Below, piece by piece: positions 9,676 to 18,659 of a DNA stretch of 64,000 nt. The stretch spans positions 682,001 to 746,000 of the forward strand of contig NZ_JAGFPE010000001.1 in NCBI RefSeq assembly GCF_025962655.1. The letters are read 5' to 3'. Numbering within the stretch: the stretch's first letter is position 1; each line of letters begins with the position of its first letter. The position numbers were made by a program, and so were the translations under genes. Source of the stretch: Candidatus Symbiopectobacterium sp. NZEC151. GTDB taxonomy: Bacteria; Pseudomonadota; Gammaproteobacteria; Enterobacterales; Enterobacteriaceae. The notes below the pieces were generated by a model. That model had not been told where the DNA came from. It was given only the letters and a program-made list of their open reading frames with translations, and searched no databases.

Positions 9676-11709
9676 ATGAAAGCACCTCAGGCAGAAAAAC
9701 GTCCGTACCCCCTCACGACCCACGGTGATACCCGCATTGATAATTACTACTGGCTACGTGACGATGCGCGGGAAGATCCGGCCGTATTGTCGTATCTGCA
9801 AGCAGAAAACGCCTATTGCGCCTCGCATATGCAACCCTGCGATGCGGTGAAAGAAACGCTTTATCAGGAGATGGTGGCGCGGATCCCGGCGCAGGATGCG
9901 TCGGTGCCTTATGTTAAACGTGGTTATCGCTATCAGACGCGCTACGAATCGGGTAAAGAGTACGCGCTCTATGTGCGCCAGCCTGCATCGGAAACGGAAC
10001 AGTGGCAACTGTTGCTGGATGAGAATGAACGTGCCGCAGACAGCGAGTTCTATCATCTGGGGGCGCTGTCCGTCAGCCCGGACAACCGACTGCTGGCGTT
10101 GGCAGAGGATAAAATTTCTCGCCGTCAGTACGACATCCGTTTTCGCAACCTGGAGAGCGGGGAGTGGTTGCCGGACGTCATTGAGCATGTCTCGGCAAAC
10201 ATGCAGTGGAATGCTGATGCCTCCGCGATTTACTACGTGCGCAAGCACCCGCAGACGCTGCTTCCCTATCAGGTCTATATGCATCGCCTCGGTGATGATG
10301 TCAGCCAGGATCGTCTGATCTATGAAGAGCAGGATGATACCTATTACGTCAGTCTGGGTGAAACCACCTCTGAAGCGTATATCGTTATCTTCCTGAGCAG
10401 TACCACCACTACCGAAGTTCGCTTGCTGGATGCGCACGACAGTCAGGCCGTGCCGCAGGTGTTTATTCCGCGCCGTAAAGATCATGAGTATGGGGTGGAC
10501 CACTATCAGGGCGCATTCTATCTGCGCTCGAACCGTGAGGGCAAAAACTTCGGCCTGTATCGCACTGTCGGTTGGGATGAGTCGGCGTTGGAAACGCTCA
10601 TCGCGCCGCATAACACCCGCGTGCTGGAGAGTTTTGAGCTGTTCCGCGATTGGCTGGTGCTGGAAGAGAGAGAGAAGGGCTTAACCTCCCTGCGTCAGGT
10701 GCATTGGCAGACCGGCGCCGAAAAGAACATCAGCTTTAACGATCCCAGCTATGTTACCTGGCTTGCTTACAATCCGACGCCTGAGACCTCATTGCTGCGT
10801 TTTGGTTATTCATCCATGACCACGCCGACCTCGCTGTACGAGATCAATCTGGACAGCGGTGAACAGTGCCTGCTCAAACAGGCGGAGGTTAAACACTTTG
10901 CCGCTGCGGATTATTGCAGCGAACGCCTGTGGATTACCGTGCGCGATGGCGTTGAAGTGCCGGTGTCGCTGGTGTATCGCCGCGACTGCTATCAACCTGG
11001 CAATAATCCGCTTCTGGTGTACGGCTACGGTGCCTATGGCAGCAGCATGGAGCCGGATTTTAGCGTGAGTCGCCTGAGCCTGCTCGACAGAGGGTTTGTG
11101 TTTGCGTTGACCCACATTCGCGGCGGCGGGGAGTTGGGGCAGCAATGGTATGACGACGGCCGCTTGCTCAATAAGATGCACTCCTTTACCGATTTTATTG
11201 ATATATCTCGCGCATTGGTGGCGCAGGGGTATGGTAATGAAAAGCAGCTTTATGCCATGGGCGGCAGTGCGGGAGGCTTGCTGATGGGCGCAGTCGTTAA
11301 CCTGGCCCCTGCGCTGTTTAAAGGCGTGGTAGCGCAGGTCCCGTTTGTCGATGTGCTGACCACCATGCTTGATGAGTCAATTCCATTGACCACCGGCGAA
11401 TATGACGAGTGGGGGAACCCTGGTGAGCCGCGTTATTATGACTACATCAAAAACTACAGTCCTTATGACAATGTCAGTGCTCAAGCCTATCCGCACCTGT
11501 TGATTACCACCGGACTGCATGACTCGCAAGTTCAGTATTGGGAACCGGCCAAATGGGTGGCTAAGTTGCGTGAGCTGAAAACTGACGACAACCTGCTGCT
11601 GCTGTTGACGGATATGGATGCCGGGCACGGGGGAAAATCAGGTCGATTCAAACAATACGAAGACATTGCGCTGGAGTACGCATTTTTGCTGATGGTTGAA
11701 GAGAAGTAA
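9676..11709 (+). CDS. ptrB: Oligopeptidase B (protease II)
   Basis: Cytosolic serine peptidase of the prolyl oligopeptidase family (S9A) that cuts short peptides after Arg and Lys. 677 residues against 686 in E. coli when started at [12 protein letters not shown], where AGGA lies 9 bases upstream; the 40 codons before it do not resemble the family. The beta-propeller spans about 70-400. The catalytic domain shows the nucleophile in [12 protein letters not shown], the aspartate region [17 protein letters not shown], and the histidine in [10 protein letters not shown]. No signal peptide. Confidence 0.96.
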   Translation: MKAPQAEKRPYPLTTHGDTRIDNYYWLRDDAREDPAVLSYLQAENAYCASHMQPCDAVKETLYQEMVARIPAQDASVPYVKRGYRYQTRYESGKEYALYVRQPASETEQWQLLLDENERAADSEFYHLGALSVSPDNRLLALAEDKISRRQYDIRFRNLESGEWLPDVIEHVSANMQWNADASAIYYVRKHPQTLLPYQVYMHRLGDDVSQDRLIYEEQDDTYYVSLGETTSEAYIVIFLSSTTTTEVRLLDAHDSQAVPQVFIPRRKDHEYGVDHYQGAFYLRSNREGKNFGLYRTVGWDESALETLIAPHNTRVLESFELFRDWLVLEEREKGLTSLRQVHWQTGAEKNISFNDPSYVTWLAYNPTPETSLLRFGYSSMTTPTSLYEINLDSGEQCLLKQAEVKHFAAADYCSERLWITVRDGVEVPVSLVYRRDCYQPGNNPLLVYGYGAYGSSMEPDFSVSRLSLLDRGFVFALTHIRGGGELGQQWYDDGRLLNKMHSFTDFIDISRALVAQGYGNEKQLYAMGGSAGGLLMGAVVNLAPALFKGVVAQVPFVDVLTTMLDESIPLTTGEYDEWGNPGEPRYYDYIKNYSPYDNVSAQAYPHLLITTGLHDSQVQYWEPAKWVAKLRELKTDDNLLLLLTDMDAGHGGKSGRFKQYEDIALEYAFLLMVEEK

Positions 11710-11775
11710 AATACAGGGTTCGCGACTGGAGTAATCCCGCTGAATGCGGGATTACCCGTTCAGCGTACTAAGGCA

Positions 11776-11892
11776 TCAGCTCACCGTATCGGTTTGCTGG
11801 GCGCGTTTTGACCGTTTATCCGCCCGTTTTTCTGCTGCGGTCTTTGCCGGTTTTTTCTTGCTGTTCTTCTTGCTGTCCATGCCTTTACTCAT
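11776..11892 (-). CDS. Tiny lysine-rich protein (38 aa)
   Basis: ATG at 11892 is preceded by GAGAGG at 7 bases and opens a 38-codon frame: MSKGMDSKKNSKKKPAKT, then an alanine/arginine/lysine-rich tail ending TDTVS. Strongly basic, no membrane segment, probably unstructured. It sits between ptrB and holE. Function is unknown to me; the basic composition would suit nucleic acid or ribosome contact, but that is only a guess. Codon pattern and ribosome-binding site favour a real gene. Confidence 0.55.
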   Translation of the reverse strand: MSKGMDSKKNSKKKPAKTAAEKRADKRSKRAQQTDTVS

Positions 11893-11993
11893 TTGATTTG
11901 CCTCTCTCGGTAAAAGGTGGTGTGCCTCACCATTAACCGCCTGTTGGGCATAACATGCAAGCGAAAAAAGTGTTTTGGACAGCAGATTTCAGG

Positions 11994-12224
11994 CTATTTT
12001 GCCTTGGGTTCGTAGGGTAGGCGGGAGAACTGCAACGATCGTTGGCGGTAGAATGCGATGCGTTCACGAAAATAGTCACGCAGATGCTCCGGTTGCTCTC
12101 TTTCCACGATGTCTGGAATGACCGGCATATTGTACCGTTCCTTGAACGCCACGCCAGAGGCTGCGAGATCAACATTCACTCTATCCATCTCTTGCGCAGA
12201 AAGAGTAGCCAGATTATACGCCAT
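11994..12224 (-). CDS. holE: DNA polymerase III theta subunit
   Basis: Small core subunit of DNA polymerase III that binds and stabilises the epsilon proofreading subunit. 76 residues, the same as in E. coli, with the conserved stretch [28 protein letters not shown] and the end [13 protein letters not shown] precedes the ATG. Stands alone, divergent from ftnA. Confidence 0.96.
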   Translation of the reverse strand: MAYNLATLSAQEMDRVNVDLAASGVAFKERYNMPVIPDIVEREQPEHLRDYFRERIAFYRQRSLQFSRLPYEPKAK

Positions 12225-12588
12225 TGTTCTTATCCTCAGGGCCGTCAGTGAGCGCGCATGATAGCATTTTTAGCCCAGCGGGCATACGCCGGTATTGCTC
12301 CACGACCTGATGCTAAAAAAGAATGATTATTTTTTATAAAATTAAAATGAAGCAGCGTTTTTTATAAACTGCCTGAGATGCACCAGGAGGAAATAAAAAC
12401 CATTCTCAGATGAATGAAATGAATAACTATTTGATGAAATTGAAAATCGTTATCAATTAACTTATCTTGATGATTAATAATGATTTATTTTTTATGTTAA
12501 TTATATTGATAATAAAATGTTTTTTATTTTTTAACAGCAAGGCATAATGAAAAAAATTGACTCACCTGCCAATCAGAGGGAATGAAAG
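12225..12588. other. holE-ftnA intergenic region, AT-rich
   Basis: 364 bases with no gene. The half next to ftnA is very rich in A and T (about 12310-12540), which would suit H-NS binding; in E. coli Fur activates ftnA by displacing H-NS. A weak Fur-like stretch (AATCGTTATCAATTAAC) is present near 12447 but I would not call it a box. Confidence 0.4.
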
Positions 12589-13095
12589 ATGCTCAAAAAA
12601 GAGATGATTCAACAATTAAACGACCAGCTAAACCTGGAGTTCTATTCTGCTAATTTGTACCTGCAAATGAGCGCATGGTGTGGCGATAAAGGTTTTGAAG
12701 GTGCGTCAGCATTCCTGAAAACACATTCGCAAGAAGAGATGGAACATATGCAACGCCTCTTCAACTATCTGGATGATACCGGCAGCATGCCCGTACTGGG
12801 CGCTATCGCTGCGCCGCCGGTCGATTTTGCTTCACTGTCTGACGTATTTGAACAGACCTATGAGCATGAGCAATTAATTACGCACAAAATCAACGAGCTG
12901 GCTCATGCAGCAATGACGCAGCAAGATTATTCAACGTTCAACTTCTTGCAATGGTATGTTGCTGAGCAACATGAAGAAGAGAAACTGTTTAAATCCATTC
13001 TCGACAAGCTGGCATTGGTCAGTACGGCGCAGGGGGGTCTGTTCTTTATCGATCAGGACCTGAAAAAAATGACGACTGCACCGACCCAACAGTAA
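12589..13095 (+). CDS. ftnA: Ferritin (non-heme) FtnA
   Basis: 24-subunit iron store that oxidises Fe2+ at a di-iron site and holds the ferric mineral. 168 residues; four-helix ferritin fold with ligands in [13 protein letters not shown] (Glu17), [12 protein letters not shown] (Glu50/His53) and [13 protein letters not shown] (Glu126-130). E. coli FtnA is 165 residues and shares [10 protein letters not shown] and [16 protein letters not shown] is 9 bases before the ATG. Confidence 0.96.
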   Translation: MLKKEMIQQLNDQLNLEFYSANLYLQMSAWCGDKGFEGASAFLKTHSQEEMEHMQRLFNYLDDTGSMPVLGAIAAPPVDFASLSDVFEQTYEHEQLITHKINELAHAAMTQQDYSTFNFLQWYVAEQHEEEKLFKSILDKLALVSTAQGGLFFIDQDLKKMTTAPTQQ

Positions 13096-13107
13096 CGCGT
13101 TATTACG

Positions 13108-13146
13108 TTCCCTTCAGGCTAAAAGAGGTCGTCAGCCTGAAGGGAA
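13108..13146. terminator. Hairpin between convergent ftnA and yodC-like gene
   Basis: Perfect 13-bp stem TTCCCTTCAGGCT / AGCCTGAAGGGAA with a 13-base loop. No T-run on either side, so efficiency is uncertain. Confidence 0.55.
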
Positions 13147-13152
13147 TGCGCA

Positions 13153-13332
13153 TTAACAGACGCCGAAATTGCCCTCCTCGCGGTAAAACGAGACGCTATC
13201 AACGCTGATTTCTATTTCTTTCTCAACAGGATCGTCAATTCTCGCGCAGTAAAGCCTGCTGTCCTCTACGCTAAGCACTCGCATTCTTGGCCCACCGGTT
13301 TTACTTTGAACGATATCCCCTGGTTTAAACAT
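13153..13332 (-). CDS. YodC-family protein (DUF2158)
   Basis: 59 residues from the ATG at 13332, which has AAGGTGG 5 bases upstream; a GTG three codons earlier overlaps that ribosome-binding site. The SH3-like YodC core is seen as MFKPGDIVQSKTGGPRMRVL and the second strand LYCARI. E. coli YodC is 60 residues. Function unknown in the family. It sits just downstream of the membrane protein gene on the same strand, 26 bases away, and may be cotranscribed. Confidence 0.75.
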   Translation of the reverse strand: MFKPGDIVQSKTGGPRMRVLSVEDSRLYCARIDDPVEKEIEISVDSVSFYREEGNFGVC

Positions 13333-13358
13333 CGCAGCCACCTTTTGCCTGAGTAATA

Positions 13359-14384
13359 CTACACATGGCGCTTACTTTTCGCTCCCCAAGCGCCTGCAAG
13401 GGTACTGATTACGGCACCGAGCAGCAGTGCAAAAAATGACCACAGCGCGGCTTTTGCCGCTGCTTTTGACATTTGGTCAGCCTGCTCGACGGCCTGCTTT
13501 TTCCAGTCCTCATAACGCTGCTGAGCCTGCTGTATATTCTGTTGTGCTTGAGTAAGGCGCTCGCTCACTTCTTTCACCATACGATCGCGGGTACTGATAA
13601 TGTTTTCGACCGCCCGGTCAGCCTCAGTTGGCGTGAGATCGGTGTTTTGCGTTAACGCACGCTTGATATCATCACGATTGATGCTGGCTGCAATCGTTTT
13701 ACTTCGTTGCGCAAGTTTCTCGGTTAATTGGGCTGCAACCTGCTCACTCGGTTCTGTGCCAACGGCCATACGGCGCGCAGCCAGCATGATATCCTGTTTG
13801 GCACCTTGTAATTGCTGCTTGAGATAATCGGGTTGTAATGTGGGGATACCGGATTTAACTAACGCATTTTCCACTTCACTCTGCAAGCCATCACTTGAGA
13901 GGTGCGTATCAAGCATGATCTCTTCAAATAAATTTTGCCCCGCATCCCCCATGCGAGAGAGCCCATGCCCCAGCGCTTCGCCACCGCTGGAAATCATCGA
14001 ACCTGTCGCAGATGCGATTGAGCCTAGCGCACTTCCCGCTGTTTTTATTGACGAACTCACCAGCATGGCACCCAATACTGAAGCCACCAGTAACGCGCTG
14101 GCCCAATTCAAGAAGCCGTGAATCATACCATCGTAACCCGCCAATCGGCCTGCGATAAACGATCCTGCAAATAAACTGATGACAATGGAGAACACCGTCC
14201 ATAGACCGACGGCCATACCTGCGCCATTTACCGGATCGTCTGACTTCGGCTCGACCATTGCAAAACCCAAACTGCTGCCCAGGGTAGACAATAATATAGA
14301 TACGGCCATAACCGTCACTATACCTGCAATGATACTGCCCCATGATATTGTTTTAATGTCTTTCGCTTCATATGCAACGCTCAT
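13359..14384 (-). CDS. Inner membrane protein of unknown function
   Basis: 341 residues. Three hydrophobic segments near the N-terminus (about 15-40, 58-82 and 93-115), a Ser/Gly/Ala-rich stretch (115-150), a long charged helical region (about 150-305) with coiled-coil character (LTQAQQNIQQAQQRYEDWKKQ), and a last membrane segment (about 313-332) ending KSKRHV. GGAG lies 5 bases before the ATG. I do not recognise a named family with certainty; it looks like a conserved envelope protein with a soluble coiled-coil middle. No evidence of substrate. Confidence 0.7.
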   Translation of the reverse strand: MSVAYEAKDIKTISWGSIIAGIVTVMAVSILLSTLGSSLGFAMVEPKSDDPVNGAGMAVGLWTVFSIVISLFAGSFIAGRLAGYDGMIHGFLNWASALLVASVLGAMLVSSSIKTAGSALGSIASATGSMISSGGEALGHGLSRMGDAGQNLFEEIMLDTHLSSDGLQSEVENALVKSGIPTLQPDYLKQQLQGAKQDIMLAARRMAVGTEPSEQVAAQLTEKLAQRSKTIAASINRDDIKRALTQNTDLTPTEADRAVENIISTRDRMVKEVSERLTQAQQNIQQAQQRYEDWKKQAVEQADQMSKAAAKAALWSFFALLLGAVISTLAGAWGAKSKRHV

Positions 14385-14793
14385 GATTTCTCCAGGATAG
14401 TGATGACGTTTTATGGATAAATATCAACGAGTATAGGTGAGGACAAATGAGGGCTAACGCTTTGGATTGAAATATGAAACTTCAGCGAAAATAAATAATT
14501 AGTTGCTGCTTTAATTAACAGATGATCATCGCATGGTGCAAAGGTAGTAAAGTCCTGAGCGTAGACTGACGATTGCGCTAAGTAGCGCCAGATTGCGAAC
14601 TTAACACTGAAACCGCGTGAGCGGATTTTTCTATTTTTTATAAAAATTAATGGATTAGATTCGAAACCCCGTATTCTTCAAATAGTAAAACAATCCTTTA
14701 ATAATGGTTTAGGTTCGCTGATGTACTATTTCAATAGGCTGTATCTTGCGTATGTACAGTAATCAAGACTAAAACCTACTGAAAGGATTGGAT
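14385..14793. other. Intergenic region before the exported protein gene
   Basis: 409 bases without a convincing gene. Around 14610-14640 a short CCGC/GCGG hairpin is followed by T-rich sequence and could end a small RNA, but I cannot identify one. A promoter for the gene at 14794 is likely in the last 100 bases. Confidence 0.3.
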
Positions 14794-15174
14794 ATGAAAG
14801 TTTCAATGATTGTTGCTTCTTTGACTCTGGCGGGTTTTAGCTTTTCCGCAAATGCATCGACGCCTGATAATATGGCAGTATATGCAACAGCACAGTCTAA
14901 TGGCTCAATCTCCATTGGGAATAAAATGGCTTACACCAAGAGTTTCGAGGTGGTAGTGGTTAAACTATTTGGTGATGATGTCGATCTGTCGAAGCTTTGC
15001 TTAAAAGCGTACTCTCCTGACAACAAGGCGTTCAGGCTCGATACGGTGGATGAGGCATTGACCACCGGTATCTTAAAAGAAGGCAAGTCTGTCAAAGGCA
15101 TTGCCATGTTTGCCTCTGAAAACGCTGCTGTGTTCAACGCGGCTGTTGTGAAAATAACTGATGATTGTAAATGA
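14794..15174 (+). CDS. Small exported protein, DUF4354-like
   Basis: 126 residues from the ATG at 14794, with AAAGGA 6 bases upstream; the TTG two codons earlier is not needed. A signal peptide is clear (MKVSMIVASLTLAGFSFSANA, cut before STP), leaving a periplasmic protein of about 105 residues with two cysteines (SKLCLKAYS and DDCK) that could form a disulfide. The overall look is that of the small periplasmic DUF4354 family of plant-associated enterobacteria; this assignment is from memory and moderate. No functional claim. Confidence 0.7.
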   Translation: MKVSMIVASLTLAGFSFSANASTPDNMAVYATAQSNGSISIGNKMAYTKSFEVVVVKLFGDDVDLSKLCLKAYSPDNKAFRLDTVDEALTTGILKEGKSVKGIAMFASENAAVFNAAVVKITDDCK

Positions 15175-15195
15175 TTAGCGAAGGCGACATTATGT

Positions 15196-15217
15196 TAAAA
15201 AGGCCCAGAAAGGGCCT
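15196..15217 (-). terminator. Terminator of the two tiny minus-strand genes
   Basis: AGGCCC-AGAAA-GGGCCT stem followed on the minus strand by TTTTTAA. It lies after the zinc-ribbon gene and supports transcription of this strand. Confidence 0.6.
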
Positions 15218-15269
15218 AAATAGCTGCTTTTAAAATGATAAATTGCTAGCCTGAGATACCCACAGTCAA

Positions 15270-15428
15270 TTATTTTTTTGCTGTAGAGCGGCACTCGCGG
15301 CACCAGCTTTGATTGGTTGCACCTGCTGGAACAGTTCGGAATCCAAAAAGCTGCAAAAGTTCGCTTGAAGTGTGCGCTGTCTTTTGACAATTCGGGCAAG
15401 CATGGGGAAGGTTTACTGTACCTACCAT
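15270..15428 (-). CDS. Small zinc-ribbon protein (52 aa)
   Basis: ATG at 15428, preceded by TTGGAG at 6 bases, opens a frame of 52 codons. It has two knuckle pairs, CPNC near residue 11 and CREC near residue 43, with LFGFRTVP and NQSWCRECR between and around them, so a single treble-clef or ribbon zinc site is likely. The form resembles small phage and island proteins next to HNH or restriction functions, but none is adjacent. A terminator follows. A second tiny gene lies 71 bases upstream on the same strand. No assigned function. Confidence 0.6.
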   Translation of the reverse strand: MVGTVNLPHACPNCQKTAHTSSELLQLFGFRTVPAGATNQSWCRECRSTAKK

Positions 15429-15498
15429 ATAAGGCTCCAATAATTAGTGTGATATGAAAGTTGCAGGAGATGCTATCGGTTCTCTTTGCAGTTCAAGC

Positions 15499-15702
15499 CT
15501 ATTCGAAGTTATCCGGGGTTCGATAAATTTGGACCCATTTACGCCCTGCCACACTTGTTGGTGGAGCATATTCATTATCACGGATTGTGCAAAACCTACC
15601 ATATATCTTCCAAGAGGTATTGGTCAGCATTAACACTTCGCATTCTTGAAAAGAACCACCATTCCTTCCCACATGTTCATGTGGTCCGACAATTAGCGAC
15701 AT
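15499..15702 (-). CDS. Hypothetical protein (67 aa)
   Basis: 67 residues starting MSLIVGPHEHVGRNGGSF, with AGGAGAGAG just before the ATG. No signal peptide, membrane segment or known motif. The good ribosome-binding site and its place upstream of the zinc-ribbon gene and its terminator make a two-gene unit plausible. I do not recognise it. Confidence 0.5.
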   Translation of the reverse strand: MSLIVGPHEHVGRNGGSFQECEVLMLTNTSWKIYGRFCTIRDNEYAPPTSVAGRKWVQIYRTPDNFE

Positions 15703-16032
15703 AACTCTCTCCTATACGGATACGGGTAAACAAACCCATGTTTTATATGCGGGTACTTTCCGTTTTTTCAAGTTGCGTTTTTTAATTCCGTAAATTGGTA
15801 TTTCAGCATTTTGAATGCGAAATTATTTGATATCTAATTATGAGCTAGATAATGAAATAGGAAAATTTGGATTTCTCTGCTCTGGTAGCAAACGGTGCAT
15901 CTGAGTTGCTTAAACAAAACATTTGTAGCCCAATTGGCTGATTGGTCAACAGCATGGTGAATTGGCAATTCATTGGTACAGAAGCCCTTACCGGTAGATT
16001 GACTCCCATGTCATGTTTTAAGGTTCTGTATT
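15703..16032. other. Intergenic region in accessory island
   Basis: About 330 bases, AT-rich at the left, with no frame that I can support as a gene; two open frames of 60-78 codons here lack ribosome-binding sites and family likeness. Confidence 0.3.
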
Positions 16033-16050
16033 TATCTACAGTGGTAGATA
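16033..16050. promoter_or_regulatory. Operator-like palindrome
   Basis: TATCTAC-AGTG-GTAGATA, a perfect 7+7 inverted repeat ending 13 bases before the GTG of the small ORF at 16064. Position suits a repressor site or a leader hairpin. Confidence 0.4.
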
Positions 16051-16063
16051 GAAGGGATACACC

Positions 16064-16240
16064 GTGGAAAGTGAGGAGCACCTACAGACAATTTTGTCTC
16101 TTGTTCAGTTCATTGCCGACATTTCGTTAATCGCTGATTTGACCCATGGCACAATACCCATCACAGAACCGCACGAGAGGCTTGAGGTGTCGAAATTACT
16201 GGAGTACCTTAAAAACTGTCTCGAAAAGAACATCTTGTAG
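16064..16240 (+). CDS. Hypothetical small acidic protein (58 aa, GTG start)
   Basis: GTG at 16064 with GAAGGGA 6 bases upstream opens 58 codons ending KNCLEKNIL. The product is acidic and helical (ILSLVQFIADISLIADL, then RLEVSKLLEYLKNCLEK), like many small phage or toxin-antitoxin partner proteins. 219 bases before the P-loop ATPase gene on the same strand. Not recognised. Confidence 0.45.
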   Translation: MESEEHLQTILSLVQFIADISLIADLTHGTIPITEPHERLEVSKLLEYLKNCLEKNIL

Positions 16241-16459
16241 CTATGCATGCATTGAGTGTATGGTTTTGCATGGTGATGCTGCTCTCATTTTTCTCTGAAG
16301 ACGCCAGTATCGGCGCGAATCGCGCCGGATCATTCGAGTGCATGAAAAGCGACACATGAATTGGGTAGTTGAGGTGGGGATAGCATTGCGCGCTAGCCGA
16401 AATAAGCATCCTGCGAAGGTTGATTCCGTTTAAGTCATATATCAGCATGGGTTCTCGTG

Positions 16460-18100
16460 ATGACTAAAAATCCAGTAAAAATTAAAAGAAACTTAAGTAT
16501 TGGCGATCTTGATGCAGAAACAGATAACGACTTTCTTGATACCTGTTTTATTGATAAAGGATATCTTGATGATTTATTAGACGTAAAAAACCCATGTTCA
16601 ATTATAGTCGGTCGCACTGGGGCCGGTAAAAGTTCATTATTATATAAAGTTAGCACCTCTATAGCTCATTACAAAAAAATAGATCCCAATGATATTTCAG
16701 TGAAATTTCTCGAGCACTCTGATATTATTCAATTCATGGATAACCTTGGCGTTAACTTAGACCTTTTTTATAAAATGCTTTGGCGGCATATCCTTATTAT
16801 TGAATTGTTGCGCTTGCGTTATGATATTAGAAGTGAAGAGGATAATGAAAGTTTTTTTAGTGGATTAATTGATTGGGTTAGAAAAGATGAAATTAAGAAA
16901 AAGGCTATATCTTATTTTCGTGATTGGGGGGATAAATTTTGGCTTGATACGGATGAACATCTAAAAGAAATAACAAGAAAGCTAGAGGATGAAACGAAGG
17001 CGAATCTTGGTGCTAAATACTCTGGTTTAGACGTGTCATTGAGTGGTGTACAAAAACTTAGTGATGAACAAAAAACAGAGATAACTAAAAGAGCTAGTCA
17101 AGTTGTCAGCGGATTACAGATAAAACAACTTAATGAAATGTTGGAGATGCTGGCTGAGTATTCATTTAAAGATCCACAAAAGCATTATTATTTGCTTATA
17201 GACCAATTGGATGAGGATTGGGCTGATACGGATACTCGTTGCAAATTTATACGAGCATTAATTGAAGAGGTCAAAGGGTTTAGGAAAGTAAATAATATAA
17301 AAATCCTTGTGGCTTTAAGAAAAGATCTGATTGATATGGTCTTTGATAAGACCCGCGGTGCAGGTTTTCAGGAAGAAAAATATGAGTCGTATATATTGCA
17401 AATTCAGTGGTCTAAGTCTGAGTTGATAGATTTAGTCGAAAAAAGAGTAAGTGAAACATATAAGCGAACATATACTAAAGATGAAGTTACTATATCTGAT
17501 ATTTTTCCTGAGGCAAAAAAAAGCTCGCAAAAAATGACGCCTATGGAATACATATTAGAAAGAACACTTTATAGGCCTCGAGATGTACTTCAGTTTGTCA
17601 ATGAAACTTTCCGACTTGCTGTTGATAAAGAGAAAATCACTTGGGGGCTAATTTACGAAGCCGAGAATTATTACTCAGAAAAAAGGCTTCGATCTTTGAA
17701 AGAAGAGTGGGGTGAAACATTCCCATCCTTTGATGATACTGTCGAAATAATTAGAGGTAGAGATGCAACGTTTGATTGCTCTGAGTTAAAAAATATTCAG
17801 TATGATGCTGTTATTACTAAATTGGCCATTCGGGATGATAATGATCCATGCTCGATTGTTTCCAAGAGGTTTCTAGAAACGCAAGGATCTAACGATAATG
17901 ATATTATTAGCACAATATTGTCTTGCTTATATAAAGTTGGTGCTATAGGTATTAAACCAACTTCTAATAGTGGTTTTATTTGGTCGTTCAGAAATAAGAG
18001 TTCTATAACGACAGGGGAAGCAGAGAGAATTCTTCAGCTTAAAATACATAAAATGCTTCATAAAACATTAGATATCAGGCAGCATGAAATTAGAAGTTAA
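16460..18100 (+). CDS. P-loop ATPase (Sll1717-like), candidate island cargo
   Basis: 546 residues from the ATG at 16460 (a GTG lies one codon before; the ribosome-binding site is weak, GGG at 8 bases). Walker A is VGRTGAGKSS (about 50-59) and Walker B LLIDQLDEDW (about 243-252); a sensor-like arginine region follows (VALRKDLIDMV). The middle has charged helices, and the C-terminal third looks like a winged-helix region (YKVGAIGIKPTSNSGFIWSF). It resembles the STAND-like bacterial P-loop ATPases named after Sll1717, common in defence islands. No membrane segment. The coding region is much richer in A and T than its neighbours, which suggests transfer. Role in defence is inference. Confidence 0.8.
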   Translation: MTKNPVKIKRNLSIGDLDAETDNDFLDTCFIDKGYLDDLLDVKNPCSIIVGRTGAGKSSLLYKVSTSIAHYKKIDPNDISVKFLEHSDIIQFMDNLGVNLDLFYKMLWRHILIIELLRLRYDIRSEEDNESFFSGLIDWVRKDEIKKKAISYFRDWGDKFWLDTDEHLKEITRKLEDETKANLGAKYSGLDVSLSGVQKLSDEQKTEITKRASQVVSGLQIKQLNEMLEMLAEYSFKDPQKHYYLLIDQLDEDWADTDTRCKFIRALIEEVKGFRKVNNIKILVALRKDLIDMVFDKTRGAGFQEEKYESYILQIQWSKSELIDLVEKRVSETYKRTYTKDEVTISDIFPEAKKSSQKMTPMEYILERTLYRPRDVLQFVNETFRLAVDKEKITWGLIYEAENYYSEKRLRSLKEEWGETFPSFDDTVEIIRGRDATFDCSELKNIQYDAVITKLAIRDDNDPCSIVSKRFLETQGSNDNDIISTILSCLYKVGAIGIKPTSNSGFIWSFRNKSSITTGEAERILQLKIHKMLHKTLDIRQHEIRS

Positions 18101-18326
18101 TGTGTGTTGGATGGGCACAATTCTATGAGCTCATGCACTTTTATGAATTAACTTAATTTTTCATTTAAATGATAAAGTGTGGGTTTTATAATTTCTTAAC
18201 CTGCCCAATTATTGTTCTCCTTCATTCTCTCTTGTAAGGGTTTTAATTCGATTCTCCCAAAAACTTGACTCGCTTTTTCCACATTCCCAAAACAACCGGT
18301 ATTATTTCGTTTAATGCCCATCATTT

Positions 18327-18354
18327 TAAAAAAGCCCCACAGTGGCGTGGGGCT
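18327..18354 (-). terminator. Terminator after the broken HTH gene
   Basis: AGCCCCAC / GTGGGGCT stem, 6-base loop, followed on the minus strand by six T. It begins just after the second stop codon (18360), which supports the longer original reading frame of the HTH gene. Confidence 0.8.
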
Positions 18355-18359
18355 GATTC

Positions 18360-18641
18360 TTAGACCAATCGAATCTGCAATTCTTTTCCGACTGCGGCGG
18401 TGTATTTTTTCAATGTAGCTTAAGACGGCCCATTAGTGCCGGAGGCCAAGCCGCTTTCCAATCGTGTGATGGCCGTAGCTTTGGTGCCCATACGATCCGC
18501 GATCTGTGCCTGCGTCAGCCCTGCATTCTTGCAGGCTTGCAGCAATTCATTCAACAGAGAAAACTCATCCTCAAGGCTTTGATACTCGGCCTTGACGGGA
18601 GGATTAGCCAGCATCTTTTTGAACATTTCGTCGTGTGTCAT
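18360..18641 (-). pseudogene. HigA/XRE-type antitoxin gene with one in-frame stop
   Basis: The frame from MTHDEMFKKMLANPP has a Cro/CI helix-turn-helix (GLTQAQIADRMGTKATAITRLESG) and runs to GTNGPS, then TAA at 18420-18422. Translation continues in the same frame as ATLKKYTAAVGKELQIRLV and stops at 18360, just before the terminator. Relatives read SLATL at this point, so a leucine codon (TTA is one change away) has become TAA. The intact form would have 93 codons, the usual length of these antitoxins; the truncated product of 73 residues keeps the HTH. No RelE/HigB toxin is next to it; the upstream partner is a membrane protein 18 bases away. Confidence 0.8.
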
Positions 18642-18659
18642 GACGAGTACTCCTAATTA

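Noticed and set aside
12440..12470. Fur box before ftnA
   Set aside because: The match to the 19-bp consensus is weak; only AT-richness is certain.
15845..16130. Open frames of 78 (minus) and 62 codons (plus) in the island
   Set aside because: They lack ribosome-binding sites and recognisable sequence and overlap each other; chance frames are more likely.
16209..16448. 79-codon minus-strand frame before the ATPase gene
   Set aside because: It covers the end of the small GTG gene and the ATPase promoter region, with no start signal or family likeness.
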